A program made the translations under genes and the position numbers. A DNA stretch of 64,000 nucleotides from Bacillus sp. Cs-700 (GTDB taxonomy: Bacteria > Bacillota > Bacilli > Bacillales > Guptibacillaceae): the NCBI RefSeq assembly GCF_011082085.1, contig NZ_CP041063.1, positions 4,078,001-4,142,000 on the forward strand. The letters are read 5' to 3'. Shown one piece after another: positions 53,197 to 60,536 of the stretch. Under the pieces are notes generated by a model. The model had not been told where the DNA came from. It searched no databases and worked only from the letters and a program-made list of their open reading frames with translations. Every line of letters begins with the position of its first letter. Positions within the stretch are counted from its first letter, which is position 1.

Positions 53197-53895
53197 ATGG
53201 TGGACTGGATAGAAGTTATTCTTAGATCGCTGTTCATATTAATTGGACTTTTTATCATTACAAAACTTCTTGGAAAAAAACAATTATCAAAGCTATCTTA
53301 TTTTGAATATATTGTAGGCATTATTATCGGTGATATAGCAGGCAGTTTATCAATGGATATGGAAGTGAGCTTACTTCACGGTGTGACAAGCATTCTCATT
53401 TGGACACTTATGTCTGTATTCTTAAGCTATATTTCAATGAAAAATAAAAAAGTGAGAGATTTTGTAGAGGGAAAAGCGAGAGTATTTATAAAAGATGGAA
53501 AGATCCTTGAAGAAAATTTGAAGAAAGAGCGCTTTACGACAGATGAATTGCTAGAAATGCTTCGTAAAAAAAGTGTTTTTTCCGCAAGTGAAGTCGAGTT
53601 TGCGCTGCTTGAAGCAGATGGAGAACTTAGCGTTTTATTAAAACGTGACTACCGAGCGATTAAGCCTGCTGAACTTTGGCTACACCTTCCTCGGGATAAA
53701 GAACCAAAAACGCTTATTATGGATGGCGAGATAATCAAAGAAGTGTTAACAGAAGAAGGCCATAATGAAGCATGGCTTAAAAAGATCTTGTCAGATAAAC
53801 ACGTACAAATAGAAGATGTGTTTCTTGCGCAGCTTCATTCTGATGGTAAGTTAACGCTAGATTATTACGAAGACGATATGTCAGAAGTTGAATAG
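53197..53895 (+). CDS. DUF421 (YetF-like) membrane protein
   Basis: A 232-residue protein with three N-terminal helices (about residues 8-80, containing FIITKLLGKKQLSKLSYFEYIVGIIIGDIAGSLSMD) and a cytosolic DUF421 domain (KARVFIKDGKILEENLKKERFTTDELLEMLRKK, ASEVEFALLEADGELSVL). The family includes B. subtilis YetF, YrbG and YkjA, found in spore or vegetative membranes, of unknown biochemical function. AAGGGG precedes the ATG. The small FbpA-like gene follows after 17 bases. Confidence 0.88.
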   Translation: MVDWIEVILRSLFILIGLFIITKLLGKKQLSKLSYFEYIVGIIIGDIAGSLSMDMEVSLLHGVTSILIWTLMSVFLSYISMKNKKVRDFVEGKARVFIKDGKILEENLKKERFTTDELLEMLRKKSVFSASEVEFALLEADGELSVLLKRDYRAIKPAELWLHLPRDKEPKTLIMDGEIIKEVLTEEGHNEAWLKKILSDKHVQIEDVFLAQLHSDGKLTLDYYEDDMSEVE

Positions 53896-53912
53896 AATCA
53901 TGGAGGAAAATC

Positions 53913-54092
53913 ATGAAAAAAGAAAGTTCTTATCGATCGAAGGATGAACTAATCGTTCTTCTTTTAGATCGAGGGATATACAAAGTAAAGAGTAAACAGT
54001 TATATGAGTGTTCGCAAACGGAATTGTTTTATTATTACCTTTCCATCACAAGGGAATCCTTGCAACAGGTAAAAACGAAGGTTAGTTCTTAA
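53913..54092 (+). CDS. FbpA-like small basic protein
   Basis: A 59-residue protein with GGAGG before the ATG. The pattern DELIVLLLDRGIYKVKSKQLYECSQTELFYYY matches the FbpA family (Fur-regulated basic protein A), whose members read L-x-x-L-x-x-x-G-I-Y-K...QLYELTLTEL. In B. subtilis FbpA works with the FsrA small RNA in iron sparing. No Fur box is seen just upstream; it sits 17 bases after the DUF421 gene and may be carried on that transcript. Confidence 0.75.
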   Translation: MKKESSYRSKDELIVLLLDRGIYKVKSKQLYECSQTELFYYYLSITRESLQQVKTKVSS

Positions 54093-54122
54093 CAGCTTCT
54101 TACAAGAAGCTGTTATTTTTTT
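54091..54122 (+). terminator. terminator after the FbpA-like gene
   Basis: AACAGCTTCTT (54091-54101) and AAGAAGCTGTT (54104-54114) followed by ATTTTTTT; the stem begins in the stop codon. Confidence 0.9.
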
Positions 54123-54285
54123 AGGTGAATGGACTTATAATAAGGGAATGTTCGAATACTGTAAAGAACGCTTTAAGAAAGATTAACAATGATTTTGTCT
54201 AGTTTTGCCGAAAGCCTTCACAAGCCACAGAATAGTTTGGATAATAGAGCTTGTACTTATATAAGTAGGGGAGGGGTGGCGAGCC

Positions 54286-54474
54286 TTGTTATATGTAAAA
54301 CAGGATGCAAAAGAAGAATTGCTCCATTGGATTAAGCGTAAGCAAGAGGAAATGATCGAGATTGGCACTGCAAAAGGCATTTCACATAAAGAAACATTAC
54401 AGTGTAGTCAAGAGTTAGATGATTTACTAACTTCTTATCAACGTTTGACCTCCGTCAACCAGTTGAGAAGTTAG
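54286..54474 (+). CDS. Spo0E-like sporulation aspartyl-phosphatase
   Basis: A 62-residue protein matching the Spo0E family: WIKRKQEEMIEIGTAKGISHKETLQCSQELDDLLTSYQ, including the signature SQELD at residues 41-45 used to dephosphorylate Spo0A~P. Such small phosphatases delay sporulation. The start is TTG at 54286, eight bases after AGGGGAGGGG. Its last 48 bases overlap the convergent gene at 54427-54594. Confidence 0.85.
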   Translation: MLYVKQDAKEELLHWIKRKQEEMIEIGTAKGISHKETLQCSQELDDLLTSYQRLTSVNQLRS

Positions 54475-54594
54475 CGTCTGAATCGAATGGAAAAGGGCTT
54501 CCTTGACGACTGGTGGATAATCGTTTTGGAATTCAGAAATACAATCACGGATTTGTTGAATTAGTAGGATCTCCTCATGACTCGCATCGTTCAT
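54427..54594 (-). CDS. small acidic protein convergent with the Spo0E-like gene
   Basis: A 55-residue acidic protein (MNDASHEEILLIQQIRDCISEF at the start) with a strong GAGGAGG eight bases before its ATG, which supports real translation. The 3' ends of this gene and the Spo0E-like gene overlap by 48 bases, so their transcripts are antisense to each other. No family recognised; amphipathic helices are likely. Confidence 0.6.
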   Translation of the reverse strand: MNDASHEEILLIQQIRDCISEFQNDYPPVVKEALFHSIQTLTSQLVDGGQTLIRS

Positions 54595-54793
54595 CTCAAC
54601 ATCCTCCTCAAAATTCGATTTATACACCAATCATGACAAATCATACTCGTTTTCGTCAATGCTTTTCCCTAAAAATCGTTCGAATGATGTTTAAAATTTC
54701 TTTATTTTCTGTATAATAAGGACTTATTACCTACTTTGTGTACGTTTTATACATAATGAGCATTAAATTTCTAAAAAAACTTTCATACAATGT

Positions 54794-54822
54794 TTGAACA
54801 AATGGCACAAAAATTATATACT
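54794..54822 (+). promoter_or_regulatory. promoter of the L31 gene
   Basis: TTGAAC (54794-54799), a 17-base spacer and TATACT (54817-54822), good SigA match, about 110 bases before the start codon. Confidence 0.7.
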
Positions 54823-54886
54823 AGAAAGGACGGGTTTTGGTGCCCAAAGATTTGCGGGTCCAAACCTCTGTTTATTTCTATACCAT

Positions 54887-54903
54887 TCATTTAACGTAAA
54901 TGA
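54887..54903. promoter_or_regulatory. inverted repeat in the L31 leader
   Basis: TCATTTAACGTAAATGA is a 17-bp near-perfect inverted repeat in the 5' untranslated region of the L31 gene, 29 bases before the ATG. It does not match the Zur box well; it might be a repressor site or mRNA hairpin. Confidence 0.4.
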
Positions 54904-54931
54904 TGATTTGATTGATAAAGGAGGTCTAGCA

Positions 54932-55174
54932 ATGAAGGAAGGAATCCATCCAAAATACCAGCAAGTTGTATTTTTAGACGTTAGTACTGGTTTTAAGTTT
55001 CTAACTGGTTCTACAATGGGATCTAACGAAACAATTGAGTGGGAAGACGGTAGCGAATATCCACTAATCAAAGTTGATATTAGTTCTGAATCTCACCCAT
55101 TCTACACTGGTCAACAGCGCTTTAACGATGCTGGTGGTCGTGTTGAAAAGTTCAAAAAGAAATACAACCGCTAA
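54932..55174 (+). CDS. rpmE2: 50S ribosomal protein L31 type B (zinc-free)
   Basis: An 80-residue L31: [23 protein letters not shown], then [34 protein letters not shown] and [11 protein letters not shown]. It has no cysteines, so it is the type B, zinc-free form. In related Bacillus the zinc-free form (YtiA) replaces the zinc-binding L31 under zinc limitation. AAAGGAGG precedes the ATG. The longer open frame upstream is not translated on the evidence of start signals. Confidence 0.93.
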   Translation: MKEGIHPKYQQVVFLDVSTGFKFLTGSTMGSNETIEWEDGSEYPLIKVDISSESHPFYTGQQRFNDAGGRVEKFKKKYNR

Positions 55175-55181
55175 TAAAAGT

Positions 55182-55214
55182 AGAAAACACTCTGAGGAGT
55201 GTTTTCTTTTTTTA
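55182..55214. terminator. bidirectional terminator
   Basis: AGAAAACACTC (55182-55192) and GAGTGTTTTCT (55197-55207) with T-run; between rpmE2 and the convergent sigma factor gene. Confidence 0.9.
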
Positions 55215-55688
55215 GGTATTAAATTGTTTCCGTAATTTCGTTATAGCACTTTTTCTCCACGATTTAACCGCTTCTACACTGACACCTTCAGCAGTTGCAA
55301 CACTTTTAAGTGATTTTCCCTCTATGATAACCTGTTCAACCCATTTTCTTTGATTTATTGTAAGGCTACTTAAATCAATGTTAAGCGTTACGCTGTTCTG
55401 AGGCGTGAAGAACGTTTCTTCATAGTCATTCCAATCAGCATGCGATGCTTCTTTAGACGCGCGTAATTCTTTTCTTCTTTCATCAAGTAATTTTCCGCGC
55501 ACTTTTAAATAAGCATATGCGGAGAAGCTTCCTTTTGAATCCTGATAATTCTGAACGCATTCCCATAGCGCAATCATTGCCGCTTGTTCATATATGGGAT
55601 TGTTCATTGTAAGGTTTAATTTATAGATTTGACTCTTTACTAGTGGTGAGTAATCTTCAACTATTCTTTCGAATGAAATATCTTGCAC
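55212..55688 (-). CDS. small sigma-70 family RNA polymerase sigma factor
   Basis: A 158-residue sigma factor. Region 2 (about residues 8-75) shows YSPLVKSQIYKLNL, AAMIALWECVQNYQDSKGSFSAYAYLKVRGKLLDERRKE, and region 4 (about 105-150) has a helix-turn-helix GKSLKSVATAEGVSVEAVKSWRKSAITKLRK. Region 3 and an ECF anti-sigma neighbour are absent. The start is GTG at 55688, nine bases after GGGAG. Regulon unknown. A 14-bp palindrome lies just upstream. Confidence 0.87.
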   Translation of the reverse strand: MQDISFERIVEDYSPLVKSQIYKLNLTMNNPIYEQAAMIALWECVQNYQDSKGSFSAYAYLKVRGKLLDERRKELRASKEASHADWNDYEETFFTPQNSVTLNIDLSSLTINQRKWVEQVIIEGKSLKSVATAEGVSVEAVKSWRKSAITKLRKQFNT

Positions 55689-55706
55689 AAAACGAGTCTC
55701 CCAAGA

Positions 55707-55720
55707 GAGGGTGCACCCTC
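55707..55720. promoter_or_regulatory. 14-bp perfect palindrome upstream of the sigma factor gene
   Basis: GAGGGTGCACCCTC at 55707-55720 is a perfect palindrome 19 bases upstream of the sigma factor GTG, placed where an operator or leader hairpin could control it. The remaining space up to 55890 shows no supported gene. Confidence 0.5.
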
Positions 55721-55891
55721 CTATATTCCGTCGGTAAAGATGACGATACGGGAATCGAAGGAAAGTGTCATATACGTGATTTGCAAGTTTGGAGATATGA
55801 GAAGGTAGAATACGTGTTATTCCATTAAAGGAGATTATAAATTTAGTAGAGTTAAATGACGCTTAACTGTTTGTATGGTTCCGATTATTCC

Positions 55892-55906
55892 GTTCTGAAT
55901 CAGAAC
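55892..55906. promoter_or_regulatory. 15-bp perfect inverted repeat
   Basis: GTTCTGAATCAGAAC at 55892-55906 is a perfect inverted repeat with one central base, eight bases before the terminator at 55914. It looks like a dimeric repressor site, but no promoter is evident next to it. Confidence 0.4.
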
Positions 55907-55911
55907 AAAAT

Positions 55912-55942
55912 AAAAAACGATCTAAAGAAAGATCGTTTTTGC
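55912..55942 (-). terminator. terminator of the small ORF at 55953
   Basis: AAAAACGATCT and AGATCGTTTTT arms (55914-55940) around AAAGA; T-rich on both strands, so it could work either way. Confidence 0.8.
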
Positions 55943-55952
55943 GGGAGAAGAC

Positions 55953-56051
55953 TTATGCTTTTCGGTAGCAAAGTTGTGCGTTAATTCCTTTTAATTGAAG
56001 TTCGCGTACAATGCGTCTTAACTCTTCTTTTGTCAGGAGCGGCTCTTTCAC
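55953..56051 (-). CDS. 32-residue basic peptide
   Basis: A short open frame with a GTG start seven bases after GGAGGTGG, encoding a basic amphipathic peptide (LTKEELRRIVRELQLKGINAQLCYRKA at the C-terminal part). It is followed by a terminator and lies directly downstream of the TetR-family gene, so it may be read from the same transcript. No known family. Confidence 0.55.
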   Translation of the reverse strand: MKEPLLTKEELRRIVRELQLKGINAQLCYRKA

Positions 56052-56077
56052 AATCTTCCACCTCCACTAATTTCTAA

Positions 56078-56962
56078 TTACTGATCAAGGTTCAGTGAGT
56101 TAACGAGGGCAGTCTTATATGAGTTAAGTTCTGTGAATCCTTCAAATTGATGTAGCATCCCTTTAAAAATAAACCGCCGAGGATTTGGCTCATTTACTTC
56201 TTTCATAAGAAATTGAACCGTTTCAAGTAGCTCTTTCCTTTTGTTTTCTTCTAACCTCATCGTCTTAATAGTCGAAGCCATGTTCGCTAAGATAGAGGAT
56301 GGCGACAGCTTTTTGCATCCTTCCGTTTGACTGCTTTTTTCAAAAATGACGGAAGCTTGCTTCATGGTTAGAAATGGCTCAGCATGGCTTTCGATCATGC
56401 CATATACCATGTCATTCAACCGTTTTAGAATGAACCGAGGAAGCTCTTCTAAGTCGATATCTGCATTCTGCAGGACAATTAACTTGATGTAAGAGGAGAA
56501 CATACCATCAAGAAGCAAGACGCAATCTGGCAAAATAGGGGTAATACGCTCGCCATATAAGTCCTGGATACTAGTTGCAAGCGTCTGAAGTGACTCCATT
56601 CTAATCTTCAAAATCAGTTCATCAATTTCTTTGTTCATCGAAATAGCTTGTTCCCTGAATTGCATAATAATAAACTCTTTATGATGCACAATTTCTCGAG
56701 CTTGCACATACAGCAGCTTTTCAAGACGTTCTTCTGGGGTAAATGAATCTAGTTTTGCATCAGAAAGTTTCTTTTTTAATATCTCATAATAATAAGAAAA
56801 GATGGAGTACAGTACGTCATCTTTTGATTGAAAATGAAGGTAAACGGCTCCTTTAGAAATTCCACTTTCATTGGCAATTTCCTGTATCGATGTTGAATGG
56901 AATCCTTTTCGAGCAAAAAGTTGCATGGCGGTTTCAAGTATGTGTTTCTTTTTTTCGTTCAT
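56078..56962 (-). CDS. TetR family repressor of the SwrC-type pump
   Basis: A 294-residue regulator. N-terminal helix-turn-helix: ILETAMQLFARKGFHSTSIQEIANESGISKGAVYLHFQSKDDVLYSIF (residues 8-55). The long C-terminal ligand domain fits the YerO type of about 290 residues. It is divergent from the RND pump gene at 57183, and two matching operators lie between them. By analogy with B. subtilis YerO/SwrC it should repress the pump and itself. ATG at 56962 follows AGAGGTGGAAG. Confidence 0.88.
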   Translation of the reverse strand: MNEKKKHILETAMQLFARKGFHSTSIQEIANESGISKGAVYLHFQSKDDVLYSIFSYYYEILKKKLSDAKLDSFTPEERLEKLLYVQAREIVHHKEFIIMQFREQAISMNKEIDELILKIRMESLQTLATSIQDLYGERITPILPDCVLLLDGMFSSYIKLIVLQNADIDLEELPRFILKRLNDMVYGMIESHAEPFLTMKQASVIFEKSSQTEGCKKLSPSSILANMASTIKTMRLEENKRKELLETVQFLMKEVNEPNPRRFIFKGMLHQFEGFTELNSYKTALVNSLNLDQ

Positions 56963-57003
56963 CTTCCACCTCTGTTCGTCAGAAATAAACTGACCGGCTT
57001 TTA

Positions 57004-57019
57004 ATGACCAGTTGGTCAT
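57004..57019. promoter_or_regulatory. TetR-family operator 1
   Basis: ATGACCAGTTGGTCAT, a near-perfect 16-bp palindrome, in front of the repressor gene. It shares ATGACCAG-N4-TCAT with operator 2. Confidence 0.85.
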
Positions 57020-57137
57020 GAACATTATATCATGTTCAAAGTTTTTTTCCTAATCCTACTTTAAGTGAGTAATAATCTCAGTATAGTAAACAATATATCT
57101 TGAATTATATCGATTTATTCAGTATAGTGATCATGTA

Positions 57138-57153
57138 ATGACCAGTCAGTCAT
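57138..57153. promoter_or_regulatory. TetR-family operator 2
   Basis: ATGACCAGTCAGTCAT, the second copy of the operator, 30 bases before the pump start codon. Together the two sites explain divergent control. Confidence 0.85.
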
Positions 57154-57182
57154 AAAAGTGGAGAAAAAGGAGTGGAAGTTGC

Positions 57183-60100
57183 TTGAGAAAGCTGATTCAA
57201 TTTTCGTTAAATAATAAGTTTGCAGTTTGGCTGTTAACGATTATTATTACAGTTGCTGGATTGTACTCAGGTTTTAATATGAAAATGGAAACAATCCCAA
57301 ATATTAATACCCCATTAGTATCAGTCACAACTGTTTACCCGGGAGCAACACCTGAAGAAGTGTCTGAGAAAGTATCAGAACCGATTGAAAATAAAGTAGA
57401 AAGTCTATCGGGAGTAAATGTCGTAAGTTCTTCTTCATTCGAAAATGCATCGAATGTTCAAATTGAATATAACTTTAGTAAAAACATGGATGAGGCTGAG
57501 GATGAAGTACGAGAAACATTGCAGTCACTTTCATTACCTGATGAAGTACAAGATCCAAATGTTTCACGATTAAGTTTTAATGCATTTCCGGTCATGTCGC
57601 TAAGTGTTTCTGAAGATGATCGTTCACTGACAGAATTAACACAGCGTGTTGAAGAAGATGTCCTGCCTGCCATTGAAGGGGTCGAGGGGGTCTCATCTGT
57701 TTCGATTGCCGGCCAGGAAGTGGAAGAAATTTCTTTTACGTTTAAAGAAGATAAGATGAAAGAGTTGGGGCTAGATGAAGAAACCGTTAAGAATCTGATT
57801 AAAGGTTCTTCTGTCAATATCCCTCTTGGTTTATATAACTTTGAAGATAACCAAAAAGCTGTTGTCGTTGATGGCAATGTTTCTTCATTAGAAGATTTAA
57901 AAGAACTAGAAATACCAGCTATGCCACAGCAAAGCCAAGCAGCCCAAGGGCCTTCTGCAGGAGCAAATCAAGCACCTCCGGCAGCCGGAGCACAAGATCC
58001 TTCTGCATCTCAAGCGGGAGCTAGTGAAGGGCAGCCGAAAATACCAACCGTTCAGCTTCAAGAAATCGCAGATATTGAATTAGTTGGTGAAGCGGAATCG
58101 ATTTCCCGTACGAACGGGAAAGAATCAATTGGGATTCAAGTAACAAAGAGTGCAGATGCAAACACGGTTGATGTTGTGAACGGTGTGAAAGACGAAATTG
58201 CATCACTTGAGGATGAGAACAATGAGATGAGTATTGTCACTATATTCGATCAGGGTGAGCCGATCGAAGAATCAGTTAGCACAATGCTGAACAAGGCAAT
58301 CATCGGTGCTATTTTTGCCGTTCTCATTATTTTATTATTCTTGCGTAACATACGATCTACGTTAATTTCCGTTATTTCCATTCCATTAAGCTTGCTAATT
58401 GCCTTATTGGTGTTGAACCAGTTAGACATTACGTTAAATATCATGACGTTAGGTGCGATGACTGTTGCGATTGGTCGTGTGGTTGATGACTCGATTGTCG
58501 TGATTGAAAACATTTATCGACGGATGGCGATCAAAGGCGAACAGTTGAAAGGGAAAGAACTCATTACGGAAGCGACAAAAGAAATGTTCCTTCCAATCAT
58601 GTCTTCCACAATTGTAACAATCGCCGTCTTTTTACCACTAGGTCTCGTTCAAGGCCCAGTTGGCGAACTATTCTTACCTTTCGCCTTAACCATTGTATTT
58701 GCGTTATTAGCTTCTTTACTAGTTGCGATTACAATTGTGCCAGCGATGGCTCACTCTCTCTTTAAGAAAGGGCTAGTGAAAAAAGGGAAGGAACCTGAGC
58801 ACAAAGAAGAAGGCAACGGCCGTCTTGCTCATCAATACAAAAAAATATTAAATTGGACGTTGAATCACAAACTGATCACGTTCGGTGCGAGTATACTTGT
58901 TTTAGTGGGAAGTTTGTTCCTTGCTCCGATTGTAGGCGTCAGCTTCTTGCCTTCTGATCAAGAGAAAATGATTGTAGCAACATATAATCCAGAGCCTGGT
59001 GAAACAACTGAAAATATTAATAACCTTGCTCTTGATGCAGAAGACTACTTCTTAGATAAAGAAGATGTGGATACCATTCAATACTCCGTTGGTGGAGAAA
59101 ACCCAATGAATCCAGGAGCTAGTAATCAAGTTCTTTTCTTTGTTAGTTATGATGAAGAAACAGAAGGATTCGAAGATGAACGTAAACTGGTTCTCGAAGA
59201 TTTGAAGCAACTGAGTGAAAAAGGTGAATGGGGTTATCAAGATATCTCAGCTTCTGGTGGAAGCAACCAAATTACACTCGTAGTAAATGAAGAAAATATG
59301 AGTGATCTTGGTCCGGTTGTAGAAGATGTGACAGCTGAGCTTGAGAAAGAAGACAACCTTTCGAATATTAGTTCAAGTATTTCAGAGTCCTATGATCAAT
59401 TTACAATCGTAGCGAACGCTGAAAAGCTAAGTGAATTTGGTTTAACAGCTGGTCAAATCGGAATGGAGCTTCGTAATACTGGGGAAGCGCCTGTTCTTAC
59501 AACTGTTGAAAAAGATGGAGAAGCATTGAATGTTGTTCTCCAAGTAAATGAAAAGACGTTTGAAGATAAAAGTGATTTAGAAGAAACGACGATTCAGTCA
59601 CCATTAGGTATAGAAGTTCCTCTTAGTGACGTCACCACCATTGAAGAAGGTCAATCATCAAATACAATCACACGTCGCGATGGCAAAGTGTACGCGAACG
59701 TAACAGCTGAAGTACTCGATGATAACATTGGGCAGGTTTCGGCAGATGTTCAGGAAGCCATTGATAAAATGGATTTACCTGATTCTTCAGAAGTCACTCT
59801 TGGTGGTGTCACTCAAGATATCAATGAATCATTCACTCAGCTTGGTTTAGCCATGCTAGCTGCGATAGCGATTGTTTATCTTGTCCTTGTCATTACATTT
59901 GGAGGCGGTCTTGCTCCGCTCGCCATTTTGTTCTCACTACCATTTACCGTTATTGGCGGACTCGTTGGATTATTGATTGCTGGTGAAACGATAAGTATTT
60001 CATCGCTAATAGGGATGCTAATGCTAATTGGTATTGTTGTAACAAATGCGATTGTATTAATTGATCGTGTCATTCATAAAGAAAAAGAAGGATTCACGAC

Positions 60101-60341
60101 TAGAGAAGCTTTAATAGAAGCCGCTGGTACGCGTCTTCGTCCGATTTTAATGACAGCTCTTGCAACGATTGGTGCTCTAGCCCCGCTTGCGTTTGGTCTA
60201 GAAGGTGGAGCGCTTATTTCTAAAGGACTTGGTGTAACTGTTATTGGAGGTTTAACAAGCTCAACTCTCTTAACGCTTATCATTGTCCCTGTTGTTTATG
60301 AATTCTTCATGAAATTTAGAAAGAAACCGAAAAGCGAATAG
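57183..60341 (+). CDS. swrC: RND efflux transporter, SwrC/AcrB type
   Basis: A 1052-residue proton-driven RND pump with twelve helices and two large extracytoplasmic domains. N-terminal FSLNNKFAVWLLTIIITVAGLYSG, TM4 AMTVAIGRVVDDSIVVIENIYRR (proton-relay Asp pair) and the C-terminal half MLIGIVVTNAIVLIDRV match Gram-positive SwrC. An insertion rich in Ala, Gln, Pro and Gly lies at about residues 246-285. SwrC exports surfactin-like lipopeptides and biocides in B. subtilis. The start is TTG at 57183, eight bases after AAGGAG. Confidence 0.92.
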   Translation: MRKLIQFSLNNKFAVWLLTIIITVAGLYSGFNMKMETIPNINTPLVSVTTVYPGATPEEVSEKVSEPIENKVESLSGVNVVSSSSFENASNVQIEYNFSKNMDEAEDEVRETLQSLSLPDEVQDPNVSRLSFNAFPVMSLSVSEDDRSLTELTQRVEEDVLPAIEGVEGVSSVSIAGQEVEEISFTFKEDKMKELGLDEETVKNLIKGSSVNIPLGLYNFEDNQKAVVVDGNVSSLEDLKELEIPAMPQQSQAAQGPSAGANQAPPAAGAQDPSASQAGASEGQPKIPTVQLQEIADIELVGEAESISRTNGKESIGIQVTKSADANTVDVVNGVKDEIASLEDENNEMSIVTIFDQGEPIEESVSTMLNKAIIGAIFAVLIILLFLRNIRSTLISVISIPLSLLIALLVLNQLDITLNIMTLGAMTVAIGRVVDDSIVVIENIYRRMAIKGEQLKGKELITEATKEMFLPIMSSTIVTIAVFLPLGLVQGPVGELFLPFALTIVFALLASLLVAITIVPAMAHSLFKKGLVKKGKEPEHKEEGNGRLAHQYKKILNWTLNHKLITFGASILVLVGSLFLAPIVGVSFLPSDQEKMIVATYNPEPGETTENINNLALDAEDYFLDKEDVDTIQYSVGGENPMNPGASNQVLFFVSYDEETEGFEDERKLVLEDLKQLSEKGEWGYQDISASGGSNQITLVVNEENMSDLGPVVEDVTAELEKEDNLSNISSSISESYDQFTIVANAEKLSEFGLTAGQIGMELRNTGEAPVLTTVEKDGEALNVVLQVNEKTFEDKSDLEETTIQSPLGIEVPLSDVTTIEEGQSSNTITRRDGKVYANVTAEVLDDNIGQVSADVQEAIDKMDLPDSSEVTLGGVTQDINESFTQLGLAMLAAIAIVYLVLVITFGGGLAPLAILFSLPFTVIGGLVGLLIAGETISISSLIGMLMLIGIVVTNAIVLIDRVIHKEKEGFTTREALIEAAGTRLRPILMTALATIGALAPLAFGLEGGALISKGLGVTVIGGLTSSTLLTLIIVPVVYEFFMKFRKKPKSE

Positions 60342-60348
60342 AAACTAC

Positions 60349-60386
60349 AAATGAAGGCCCTTTGAGAAAAGGGCCTTCATTTTTTC
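60349..60386 (+). terminator. terminator of the RND pump gene
   Basis: AAATGAAGGCCCTTT and AAAGGGCCTTCATTT arms around GAGA, then T-run. Confidence 0.93.
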
Positions 60387-60536
60387 TTGTTTCCTGTATA
60401 ATTCTTTAAGATGGCATATTTCTGAACTGTCATCTATTTCAGTAAACCAAATGTTTTTACCAACTCTGGACAGGTGTACATTTCCCCGTTTTCGGGAAAC
60501 AATGAATTAACGATGACGATTAGGAGAGACATAACA

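Noticed and set aside
54513-54716. 67-codon open frame upstream of the L31 gene
   Set aside because: Antisense to the small acidic-protein gene, which has a much stronger ribosome binding site; composition is not protein-like.
54860-54931. Zur box upstream of the zinc-free L31 gene
   Set aside because: The inverted repeat TCATTTAACGTAAATGA does not match the Zur consensus built on TCGTAATNATTACGA closely enough.
55643-55828. 61-codon open frame overlapping the start of the sigma factor gene
   Set aside because: No ribosome binding site and it overlaps the well-supported sigma gene on the other strand.
60474-60512. SigB promoter for the second RsbR-like gene
   Set aside because: GTGTAC-N14-GGGAAA has only four of six matches in each hexamer, and the GGGAAA is part of a small CCCCGTTTTCGGG hairpin.
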